Assembly: GCA_009746045.1 (NCBI GenBank)
Contig: RPFO01000131.1
Span: 1,190,966 to 1,215,965, forward strand
Direction of reading: 5' to 3'
Source of the DNA: Mesostigma viride
Taxonomy: Eukaryota; Streptophyta; Mesostigmatophyceae; Mesostigmatales; Mesostigmataceae
Length of the DNA stretch: 25,000 nucleotides
The notes below the pieces were generated by a model. That model searched no databases and was not told where the DNA came from. It worked only from the letters and a program-made list of their open reading frames with translations. Positions within the stretch are counted from its first letter, which is position 1, and every line of letters begins with the position of its first letter. The translations under genes and the position numbers were made by a program. Below, one piece after another: positions 1 through 11,959 of the stretch.

Positions 1-654
1 TGAAGGCTGTTTCGCAGCCCTCCCCCGCTGCTCTTAGGCGTGGTTACTGGGGTGGACTCGACCGAGAGCAGGCCTCCCGAAGGGTAGGTCTTCACGCCCA
101 CGCCAAGGTCGTTCAGAAGGAATGTGTGCAGATCCGCCACCTCGTGCGCGTCCAGGATGCGCGGCCATAAATAGACGTCCCGCAGATGCACCTTCCATTT
201 CGCGACCAGGGGGTGGGGCGCATCCGGGTCCTCACCCGTTGTACCACCCGCGCCGGCCTCCCCCCCTTCTGTTGCCCCATCACCCGGACCGGGACCTGGT
301 GGAGATCCCCCCTCGTCGTCGTTATTGGCGGTCCCCCCGTTGGCAGTCCCCCCATGTGCAAACGCGAGGCTCGTCGTGTACATGCTCGTGCTGCGACCCA
401 TGGCCGCCAGGGGGGCCGGGGTAGGTCCCTTGCCAGGGGTGGACGACAGCGGGGGCATCTGCCGGAAGGAGGACTCGCGCGCGCGCTTGGCCATCCGCTG
501 CAGAAGGAAGACTTGCGACTCCGCGTCGGCGATGATGAAGTCGGCCACGGAGCGGGAGCGGACCTTGAGGGAGCGGGCGCCCTCCGATGCGCCGTCGACC
601 CACAGCTCGACGCACGCCTTGGGTTTGTCGATCAGCACAGTGACCACGTGCCAG
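1..654 (-). CDS. DEK1: DEK1 exon E19: end of LG3 domain, running off the left edge
   Basis: The acceptor is ...aaaacatgccag before 654. It reads WHVVTVLIDKPKACVELWVD G, a classic laminin-G/ConA-like strand pair (W-H-x-V-T...D-G), then SVADFIIADAESQVFLLQRM. A low-complexity insert of about 100 residues follows, rich in Gly, Pro, Thr and Ala. The domain resumes at KWKVHLRDVYLWPRILDAHE VADLH, matching plant MHIMDVFLWGKCLSEEEAASLH. The frame stays open to position 1. A possible donor, gtaacc, is at 47-46, so the exon may end at 48. The calpain core would follow further left. Confidence 0.88.
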
Positions 655-3600
655 CTGGCATGTTTTGTGTGTGTGGTGGTCGTGGGGAAAGGCAAAATAC
701 GAGCGTTCAGCGAATGAGAGGGCGGAAGGCAAAGGCCAGTGGGAAGCCAGCACAGATAGGGTCTTGTCGTTCATAAGCTGGAGCATCTGCCACGGGAGGC
801 TATCCCCAGAGGATGTTGAGAATGAAGATAGATGCTTTGAGCATACCCTAGCTAGTGACAGTAGACTCCTATCGAGTGCGATGATAGACGCAGACGATAA
901 CAATTAGTATACTAATAATTCTTTATCACTCGACAAAAGTAATGGCGAAATTATGAATAGATTCCTTCAGCATGCAAAAAGCCATAAGGAATCTCTGACG
1001 CGTTCAATAAAGGAATAGATTCCTTAAGCGTGCCAGTATCAGATTCTATCAGGGCCCCAACATGACAACAAAGCACAAATGCCAAGGGTGTGTGTATGCT
1101 CATGCCATTCTGCATGGGCATGTTACCTGAAACCAAATGATGACCATGACAACAATGATGACAACACCAATAACAAGTATGCACAAGATTCGCAGGCGTT
1201 TGCACGTACGTGCCGTCCTGCATGGGAACGTTGCCCATGCGCAGCACGCGCGGCGCCGCCAGGTGGATGCTCAGGTCGATGGTGCACAGCTCGAGCGCCG
1301 GCACCGCGAGGGAGACCGAGGGCACCGTGTTGTGGGACCTGCGGGGACAGACAAAGTCGGTGGGGGGTACGGACAAGTGAAGGGGGGTACGGACAAGTGA
1401 AGGGGGGTACGGACAAGTGAAGGGGGGTACGGACAAAGGAGGGGGGGGTACAGACAAATGAAGGGGGGGGGACAGACAAAGAAGGGGGGTGGGGTACAGA
1501 CAAATGAAGGGGTGTGACATTATGGCCACAATATATGTGTATGATATTACAACGAGTGTGATGGCAAGGATCTATCAATCTAAGGATCGCAGCCAACACA
1601 TACCATAACAAACAAGTTGCGAACATATTAATTGACAACCAGCATGAAACCAGGAAATGTGCTCGACGAACTGGACGCATCCGTTCACATAGGGTTTGCG
1701 CCACACAGACCCAGCCTACTCATATTCATGCAGCAAAGGAATATGAAAGAGACAGGGACATCTGCAGGACCCAAACTGCAGGACGGTAGAAAAAGGGAAT
1801 CTTCTTGTCGGGGGCAAATACAAAACTCCAAATACTTTCTTACTTGCCATTAATGCCACCAGACTACGTGCCATTAATGCCATCAGACTATTCCAAATAC
1901 TTTTCTTACTTGCCATTAATGCCATCAGACCATGATGTGCCACAAGTAGACCAGGCAGGGGCCGAGCCCCCAACTATTTTGGGCTCCACTATTGGAGAAT
2001 CCTATTCATGCCCGGCTGTGCAGAATCTGGATTCCCGTGGCCTGGTGCCCGTGGCCCGCCGCGTCGACGTGGCCCGGCGCCCGCGGCCCGGTACTGGTCC
2101 GTGGCCCGGTACTGGTTAGTGGCCCGGTAACTACTGGCTAGTTCGAGTTGTGGCCCGTTGAAATTCCTTTCGTCCCTCCGTTGATAAAATTTTTTGCCCG
2201 TGGCTAGTTGCGGACCGTGGGCCGTGGCCCGTGGCTACTGGCTAGTTGCCAGGGCGTCGCCCGTCATTACTTTCGTCCCTTGCTGAAATTTCCCGTGGAT
2301 TTTTGCCCGTGGCTAGTTTGCCCGTCGCTAGTTTGCCCGTCGCTAGTTACCCATGGCTAGTGGCCCGCCGCCTGTCGCTGCTGAAATTCCTTCCCTCCCT
2401 CGCCGAAATTGCCCGTTGCTAGGTATTTGCCCGTTTGTCCGTCGCCCGTCGCCTGAAATTCCTTCCGTCCCTTTTCCCTAGTAGGAACATGCTCCTTCGC
2501 TGTGCTCCGGAGAGGAATTGTAAACTGCTACTTCGCTGCGCTCCGGAGAGGAGGCCGCTGAAGCGCTCGCTTGGCGCTTTGCTCGCTTGGCGCTTTGCTC
2601 GCTTGGCGCTTTGCTCGCTTGGCGCTTCGCTCATACTGTATCTTCGCTCATACTGTAACCCATTCATCCGTCGATCTCCTGAGTACGCCCGAATGGCTGA
2701 TTTTTCCATCAGGATTCACTTCCTAATCAGGCGACAAACGGTCACCAGTCCTCTTTACATAGGTGTCAGGATTCCTATTATCCTCCCCGCAACCTCCCCC
2801 CACACCCCCCTCCCCATTTTCTTTCTTTTGTTCACTCTTCCTCCTCTTCCACTCTTCTCACTGGCAGCATCATTCCCACCAGCCACCCAGAAATCCCACC
2901 ACATATCCCACCAGCTGGCTGCAGAACAGCACGCCAGCCCACGTACCGTGCGATTGTCAACACGGCGATGTCATTGAGCAGCGCCAGATCATTGCCGTAA
3001 TCCGCCGCATCTGCGCCGCCCTTGGCGTTGGCCACTCCATTGCCCGGTGACAGCGCCAGAGAGGCCTCCTGACGCACCGGTTTCGCCACCTGATGGTTGC
3101 TGTTGGCCGCCACCGCCGACTCGACCGCCGCCACACGTATGCAGTAGCAGATGGTGATGCGGTTGATGAGGCCCAGGTTCGCAGGGATGGGGTGCGGCGG
3201 CGGCGTGGACGCCGTGTGCTCGAAGGCTGCCTCATCGACGATGCAGGTCGCGCCGGGCACGGGGAGCTGCGGGGTGGGGGTGGCCAGGGGGTAAGGGGGG
3301 GGGAAGAGGTCGGGGATGAGGGAAAAGTCAACTTGTTTACTCAAACGACGGCACTGAGTGGCGGGGAGGAGAGAGGGGGGAGGAGGGAGGGAAGAGGAGA
3401 GAGGGGGAAGGAGGGAGGGAAGAGGAGAGAGGGGGAAGGAGGGAGGGAAGAGGAGAGAGAGGGGAAGTTGGAATATAATTAGTAAGGCTCGTCTAACGCT
3501 GATCACAGGGTGAAGTGAATTTGAAGGCGAAAGAGTCGCTGAATGTGGAAGCAGTGGTCAAGAGTCAACCGATGGACCACGTGACTCACCCTGGCCACAT

Positions 3601-6600
3601 GCTGCGACATGCACCTTGTCATCCTCTCTGACTGCGAGAGGACTGCCAAAGTGCCCACCACTCACCCTGGCCACACACTGCGACGTGCACCACGTCATCC
3701 TCTCTGACTGCCAAAGTGCCCACCACTCACCATGGCCACACGCTGCGACATGAACTTCCCCATCATGTCCTCCACGGACAGCATCGCCGACGGAGGGGAT
3801 ACCCCAGCGGTGCTGCCCAGCACCGATGACGGCGCGTGCGCGATCGGAGGGCTAGGACCCCCTCCTCGAAACGAGCCCGCCAGCGATAGACTCTGCAGGT
3901 GGGGGGCGTCCGGTTTCGCCTGGAGAGGCTCGATCTCGGGTGTTAGGGGGAGAGGTTCTTCGGAGGGAAGGGCCGTGGGGGCAGCCGATGATGGCCCCGG
4001 AGCCTCGCTAGGGGTTGGCTGCCCCTCGGTAGCGGTGGCCCCGGATGCAAGAATATCCGCCACAGCGGTCTCTAAACTGTGCTGGCTGGTGGTGGGCGCC
4101 CAGCTGTCCATGCGCCCCAGATCCGTGATCACATTGGGATGCCTGGAGGGGGGGGGGGGATGTGTTCGCATGTGGGGGGATGTGTGAGCCCAGCATATAA
4201 CACATCGTGGCAGCACAATACGGCACGTGTACAGGCGCATAGACGGCATGGCGGTGACGGAAATGCAGGTTATTGGAACTTCTCGACAACACGACATGTG
4301 CGAAACACGCAATGCAGAGTGGCCGTGAAAGCACCAGCGGGTGATGCGGGAGCAGCAGGCATGCGCCACGTGCCATGGTAGGGTCCGGTTGCCAGGATTT
4401 GTGGCTGAAATAGGCAAGGAGGCAGGGGAGGTGACAACGCAGGTGAACCAGGAGGCAGCGGAGGTGCTTTCTTGTAACCAGCGGAAAGAAGGCCGGGGGA
4501 CAGCGTTCCGCAGGCACCACAGACACGCGGGCAACAAGCGCAGGTCTACCTGAGACACGCAACAGGTTTCGCACCAGGGGGAAATGCCGCCAGTTTGCCG
4601 CACGGCACACGGGCTGATGCGGCCAAGTCCACGGACAGCGGGGGAAAGTTATGTATCTATATAACCAACATGATAATATTATATATAGTGATTGTTATTC
4701 GTTTGTTCCTGTCTTGCTCTCTACTTGCCTGTCTCATTCAAATAATTTATCATTCTCAACCCATAAATTAATGACACTTAACGGTAGTATCAAGAACATG
4801 GGCCAACGCAGCGGCATGACCGACCTTGTGCCGTGCAAACAATACCATATACTTGAATGATCAGCCTTGCGCCGCTAGGCTTCGCGAGGGCAACCCCTTC
4901 CCCGATGGAAGGCTTAGCCCACAGCCATACCGTGGTGCTTGTCGCGTTCAACCCAACAAGTGAGACAGCTCACTACGCACATGACTAGCTGCGGGTGCTC
5001 TGGCGATCGAGGGCCCGCGGGCGACGATGCCGCCGGAGTCCCCTCCGCGCCCCGTGCCGCCACCTGGCCCCGATCATCCGCCTCCCCCTCCACCACGACC
5101 GTGATGGCGCCGGTTGTCGCTGGCAGTTGCGCTGCTGCATCTTCTCCCGGCGCTCGTTCCGGGTGATCCGCGGCGGCCACGTTGTCCAGGAAAGTCCCGG
5201 CCCCTTCCTCGCGGGCCATGAAGTCCCAGTGGTTGGCCATCAGGTCCTCCCGCCGCTGCCGACCTTTCTGCTCCTCGTCACGACGTGCCCGCAGCTCCTC
5301 CTTCTTCTTTTCTAGGTCACGGAAGTACCTGCAGGGACGAGGGGGCAGGGGAGACCGTACAGAGCACGGTGAACAGCAGGGATGAGGTTGATGGTGGAGG
5401 GTGAAGGGTGGGGGTTGGAGGGCGGATGCTGAGGCTGAGATTGAGGCTAAGGAGAGGGTGTCACTGCAGGGCTGAGGGGGGTGCCATGATCTAGAGCTGA
5501 CAAACTTGACCCCTCGATGGGGGGTCACCTGTGGGGGCAAGCCTCGTTGTGCAGGGCTGCCATCACCCTGTCCTTGCTTGAACGATGTTGCATCGAGTCA
5601 CTTTGGATCAGTAACAACGGGTGTCCACCAGTTTCTTGAAGTGTCTGCACGACGGGTTTCCACCAGGTTTTTGGGTGTCTGCACAACGGGTTTCCGCCAG
5701 TTTTTTGGGTGTCTTGCACAACGGGTGTCCACCAGGTTTTTGGGTGTCTACACAACAGGTGTCAACCAGGTTTTTGGTTGCCTGCATTGGGGCACATCGT
5801 TTGCTACGGGTAGCCACCGTGGGCCCGGCCTGCACATGGAGGACGACGCCCACTTTTGGCGGATCCAGAGCAAATGAACTCCCGAAGAAGCCTTGACAGG
5901 TGGTACAACGAAGCCCAATACTGATTGGACAGCACATTAGAGATACCGCATGACATCCTTTCCGCGCAAACGGTTGAGTAATAGTTGGATATTCCATAAA
6001 GCCGTCCCTGCCCCTCCCCCCCTTCCACACACCCCACCCTTGCGCACCCATGATGTAGTTCATGGCCGGTGCGGCACGCGCCCCATACAATCTACGCTAG
6101 ATCCGCATGCAGCCACCTTTGCCAGATGCATCGGCCACTCACTTCTCCTTGACCTCTGCAAACGCCGCCTTCTCCTGTGGCGTCCACCGCGCAATGTCGG
6201 CGGCCGACACGTCGCCAAACCCGATCTCGTCGAGGAATCGGCGCAGGCGGACCTCGTCCTGACACCCCAGAGGGTTCGGCGGCGCAACGGGGAACACGGC
6301 AGGTTGGGAACGATGAGGTTAACATCATCATAAAAAATAAAAGAAAAATAGGCTACTATATCTTCTTAAGAGGCTGGAAGTGACGTGGTTAGGAGGAGCG
6401 GTGAACAATAGTGTGGCAGAACAGAGGTGACAGTTGGCAGAAACACCTTGCAAAGATCCCTGCCCCGATACACAAGCATGCAATCCACGGGGCCGCCATG
6501 CCATCCAGCGTTTCGTGTCCTCGGTGCCAAGTACCGCTTCAAGTGACTCGTCAACACAGGGTCGAGTCAATAGTCGATTCAGTCGATCAATGCAAGGTCT

Positions 6601-9600
6601 CGCGTGCACCACCATATGCCAACGGTATTATAGATTGGTGAACCAGGCCACGCCCTCTGACATCCATGGTTGCCTCAAAATTGCCTCAATGCGGATGAAA
6701 GCATCCACCGTACCCCCCAGCCCCCTCCCCAGATCGCGGGCCATCACCTCGTCCCCCCACCCCCCGGCTCCGCCCCACCATCCGATGCCCCACTCTCTCA
6801 CTCCCCTGGTTTTAATACGCATCTCCGCCCCACCACCGCACGCCCCACCAACTTCTGCCACCCAATGCCCCACCGCTCACCCATCACATGCCTCGTCCAG
6901 CCCCATCATCCCATTCTCATCGCGCCCCGTGCTCACCTGCTGCTTCTGCGCACGCGTGGCCAGCAGCAAAAGCAGCACGATGTGCGCCCCAAACCGCCAC
7001 TCCTCGGCATACTCGTTGTCATACGCCTCCTCTAACGCCAGCACGCGCAGGTGACTCATCATGATCCGCTTCAAGACATGGCGGCGCGCCTCCGCACTTC
7101 GCCACACGGGGGTCACCATCACTGATCCGGGGGGGACCACCACAGCCACTTGCGCTACCCCCGCTTGACCCGCCGCCCCCGCCCCCGGCCCCGGTGCGGC
7201 CGCACTCGCCCTCAACCGCTCGCCGCCACAGCACGGCCACAAGCGCAGCCACCGCGCGGAGCAACTATTCGCCACGGGGACGTCCCATGAGCTGCTGGAT
7301 ACTGAGGGGTCCTCGGACAGGGTGCTCCGACGTGAATCCAGCCCCGCTCGCCGCGCCACGGGCTCCGGCGTCACGTTCCCGGACAGCCATTGCTGCATCG
7401 CCGACGACGCCCCCCCCCGCTGCCCCACGTGTCACCATCCGCGACCGCACTCATCTGTCCGCTCGCGTCCAAGCTGCTGCCCCCGTACGGCTCCAACGCG
7501 CCCCGTTGCTGCGCGGGCGAGTGAGACCTGCCCCCCGGCCGCGCGCCCTGGCCCGCCCGCGCCCCGGTCGCTCCCCCCCGGCGGTTCCCCCACGTGTGCG
7601 GCGGGAGCCCCAAGCTGAAGCATCCGTAGCATAGCTGCCGCACAGATATGCTGGCCTCGGCATCCTCGACCGATTTCTTTAACTCGGGGACGAGACCGCG
7701 GAGGAAGTGGACGTCGGTGACCTTGCGCTGCTGCCGCCGCTGGCGCCGCCACCGCCGCCCCGTGCCCAACCCCCTCGTGGCCTCACTCGCTATACTTTCC
7801 GGGGTGGTGACCCCGTGCTGGTGGGACCGGGGCCGGGCCCCCCCGCCGCCGCTGCCCCTCCGGTCTTGATCCGCCTTTGTCGCGCGATGCAGTGTGCTGT
7901 TCACGCCCCCAGCAGTGCCGGAGACAAGGCCAATGGCCCCGCTGGCTTGCGACGTGATTCCGCCCATGCCACCGCCGGGCTTGTCAGCACTGGCGTTGCG
8001 GATGCGTACCGTGGAACGCTTGTTGCCACCGCCGACACCCCCCCCACCAGCCGTGCTGGCAGCGGTTGGGCTTGCTAAGTGGAGCGATGCGGCGCTGGCC
8101 GCGCTTCCAAAGTCGTCTTCGTTGTTGGACAGTCGTGGCGATATGGTGGGGAGCATGTCCGCGTTTTCAGGGGGGAGCACGCCGCCGTGGCCCATCAGCT
8201 GGATGACAAGTGCAGAGGAGAGCATTAGACAAGGACGCAGAGGAGAGGGATAGAAGACGGGAGGGGCAAGGGGACAGACAGGGAGGTAACAAAAGAACCA
8301 CACAAAAGAAAACTCAGGAGGGAAACCAAGGATCGCACATCGACAAGGAAAGCAGGCAAGGAGAGGAGGACAGACGGACTCGTCACTTTAAGCAAAGTAT
8401 GCTGGGAGAGGCGATAGCATGCTGCATGTCATAGACGCACTTCAACAAGGTTAATGGTCTGGGATGCATGGCGAAGTTTCCATGAGGCCCTCATGCACCC
8501 ATTACAGCCGTGCACCCACGATGGCATTACGACGCTAGACTCCACACACCACGCACCGGGATGGCCACGATGGCTTTGCACACCCCTCGAGCGGCTGCAT
8601 CCCGTTTTATACCAACTCTTCCAGGCCCCATGTGCAACTGGGATGGAATGGGGCATGGACCAGGACCGGCAGAAGACCATTTGCAGTGCTTCCAGGTGCT
8701 TGCACAACGACAGACGGCGCCTCTCAAGGACACAGCGGAGCTCGGTAACAACAGGCATGCAAGCCAAGACCAGCAAGCCAGCGAACAGCAGCTGGTCGGT
8801 AGCAGCAAGCCAGCCAATAACAGCTGGTCGGTAGCATCAAGCCAGCCAATAGCAGCTGGTCGGTAGCATCAAGCCAGCCAACAGCAGCTGGTCGGTAGCT
8901 AGGGGCAGGGCACCATGTGGTACGGTTTGTGGTCCCACCTACCTGGACCAGAGGATCTGGTGTGGTGTGCAAGTATTATAACCCACCTGCGTGGCCACTT
9001 GTTTTTTCCGTGTGGTGCGCAGGTAGTACAACCAACCTGTGAAGCCGCCTGTTCCAACACACGCGTGAGCAGCTCGTCGTCGCACATGAGCAGTGCTTGG
9101 TAGCTCCGCTGGTAGGGGGTTGGATGCAACGGGGGAGTGCAATGGTTGGTGTGTGTGTGTGGGGTGAATTTGTCAGTTGGTGTGTGGTCGTTGGCCTTGT
9201 TGGGGCCGCACATGAGATGGGTAGGACCTTGAAGGCATTCCTGGAGGCAGCACAGGTCAGACGAGGCTCATTTGCACACACGTACTCATAAGGAAAACAG
9301 GTAAGCGCGAGGACAAACCGGTTACAGTAATGGTTACAGAAATGTGAGACAACAAAGCATTCAGGTACATGTATTCTTAGCCCGTATGTGCGCCTCAATA
9401 GCACCGCGAACATCCCATGGAGTCAGCGTCCACGCAGCGTCGCATGCCTTACCAGTGCAAGTCGCTATTCACTAAACCCAACTTGCTCAGGCCGCCATAC
9501 CGTTGCCCCTTCTTGAGGTCTCCCACGGCTACCGTATCGTACATTTTGAACCAGATTGCACGAGTCATCGTACTTGGTAGACAAACCAACACAAGTGCCC

Positions 9601-11910
9601 CGGTCATTGACAACTGTTTAGGGTTTGGTGTGTCTTGCCCGAAACCGTGTGTCATGCCCGAACAGGGCAGGCCTTGCTGCATTACACCTAGTTCTGACAG
9701 CATGGGCGATCAACGAGATCCCTGTGACCCCCCTCCCGCCTTTTGTACTACGGTTGTTCACCCCCTGTCGCATCGCCCCCCTGCACAAGCAGCCTGGCAT
9801 GCGTTCGGCCAAGTACGGTACTGCCCTGCCTCCCCGCCCAATGCCGCACTCTCCCTGCCCTCTTATTTGGCCTATTTGTCATTAGCACATATACGTACTA
9901 CTATTCGGAAAAAAAGACAGCCGCAACAACCCTTGCCTAGCTGCGCCCCCAGCACCCACCCCCCCACCGCACCTTGGCGGCGGCCTGTGACCTTGTGAGC
10001 GTGACGACAAACAGCGTCACGACGATGAGGCTGGTCATGGCCACACCCGCGTAGGGAGGGAAGACGACGAGGGAGGCCATGACGCCCCAGAGCAGCCCGC
10101 CGACGAGGGCGAAGTACATCTCGATTTGAGCCAGGCTGAAGGGTCGGGATGACAGGCCATGGGGGCAAGGGGGTGGGCAATGCAAGGAAAAAGCGTTATA
10201 CCATGCAAGGGGGGTAGCGCATAGCCTGGCGACAACATGACTAGCGCTCTGGGGATGGGTAGCCTCACATCCATGCGTGGCAGAGGAAAGCAGAAATGAT
10301 CGGCAAAGGTCCAAAGAGTCGAAATGCAATGTCGAACTCCTAACCCCAAGCCCAAACCCGAGCCCGGGGCCCCCCTCCCACCCCCCGCCTTCCATCCTCC
10401 CGCAAGCCCCCCCCCCCAAAAAAAACCTTCCCCCCACCCCCAACACCCCCCACACCCCCCACCCCACCCCACCCCCACCCCCACCCCCACCCCCACCCCC
10501 ACCCCCCCCCACCCCCACCCCCACCCCCACCCCCAAGAACTGGTTCCAAAAGCCAAGACTGCGGTCCGTTGCCACCCGGCATACCGGCCCCACCAGTCTG
10601 CTTCACTACGGCACAACACTGCACCATATGGCACAGCATGGCACATGATGGCGCAACACGGCACAAGACGGCACAAGACGGCACAAGACGGCACGAGACG
10701 GCACGAGACGGCACGAGACGGCACACAATGGCACATGATGGCGTAATACGGCACACAAAGGCACATGATGGCGTAATACGGCACACAATGGCACATGATG
10801 GCGTAATACGGCACACAATGGCACATGATGGCGTAATACGGCACAATATGGCACATGATGGCGTAATACGGCACAATATGGCACATGATGGCACAATATG
10901 GCACATGGGGGCGTACCTGACGTCCACAGGCTGCCCTGTCTCAGGGGAGTACCCGAACACGGGCAGGACGACCGGCGAGCTGAGAATGACGGGTTGCTGG
11001 CGCAGCTTCTGCGTGGGAGGGGGGGGGGGGGGGGGGAGTAGGCGCGGCATCAAAATGTGTGTGCAGCAGTGTATAGGGCGTGTAGGGCGCGTGTGTGAGA
11101 GAGGGATGTGGCAGCGGCCACATAGGCACCCCCACAGGAGCGGTATGGAAAGGGCCACATAAGGACCGCATGCACACAATGCCCTCAGCTTAAACGAAAC
11201 GTGCCACGGGTTGCGGATGGGCGTTCCTGTACCCTTGGATTGGACACAAAGTACTAGAAGGCTGCATCCACCATGAGACGCACCGATACCCCATCAATTC
11301 ATTCCTATCATGCATCTTAATCACAGGCACGCGGCTTACCCTCATCGCGTGGATGAAGGTGACAATGAGCAGCAAGAAGTAGGCCGCCGATGCCCCCGCA
11401 AACGGCCGGTCTGGACACGTGCACAGCCACGCAGCCAACGAAAAAAAAGGGAGCATGTATCGGAAACAATGAGAAGAAAGTCAGCAAAAAAACAGCTGTG
11501 ACTTTCGGTCACACGGAATGCGCGCCATAACCACTGGACCCGAAGCGGTCCATTATCATCCTTCTCATGGAGGCTTGTGTGCACAAAGCAGCAAGATGGA
11601 ATCCAACAATACGCGACAATAGTAAAGGCATCGATGGACAGTACTGTGAAACAGATTGATGTATGTCTGTTGAGAGCCACCCAAGTAAAAGGCAATAAAA
11701 ACAGAGCCAGCTATGCTACAGCCTACACTAGCAACATACATGGCCCTTCTATCTTAATCGTCTGCCCTGAAAGCCACTTATCACACGCACCAAACAGAAA
11801 GTGAGTGGCCCTTACAAAATGTCTCTTTGCTGCAGCCCCCACCCCCGCCCCCCGCCTAAACCTACCAACGAATTCTTATAATAATCATTTCATCACATAA
11901 AATAATGATG

Positions 11911-11959
<49 letters not shown>

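Larger units (their letters stand above)
1339..2946 (-). other. Intron between E17 and E18, repeat-rich
   Basis: These 1.6 kb hold no convincing gene. From right to left: a CT-rich stretch (2760-2870), tandem gctcgcttggcgcttt units (2566-2632), a long field of interspersed cccgt(g/c)gctagtt and ctgaaattcc motifs (about 2030-2460), duplicated ttgccattaatgccatcagac units (1845-1941), and a 20-bp array next to the acceptor (1361-1506). Confidence 0.8.
10136..10916 (-). other. Intron between E10 and E11
   Basis: 781 bp dominated by two arrays: a decamer array running up to the E10 donor (10611-10914) and a cccccac array (10430-10536). A C-rich lead-in lies at 10340-10430. Confidence 0.85.

Noticed and set aside
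186-776. 196-codon + strand open frame
   Set aside because: It runs antisense to the LG3 exon E19 and shows no recognisable domain.
7420-7643. Intron splitting exon E13
   Set aside because: Kept only as an alternative. It restores the frame and is GT-AG, but its acceptor has no pyrimidine tract, unlike most acceptors of this gene.
10277-11162. Proline- and threonine-rich + strand open frames
   Set aside because: They are translations of the cccccac and decamer arrays, in several frames at once, with no domain.
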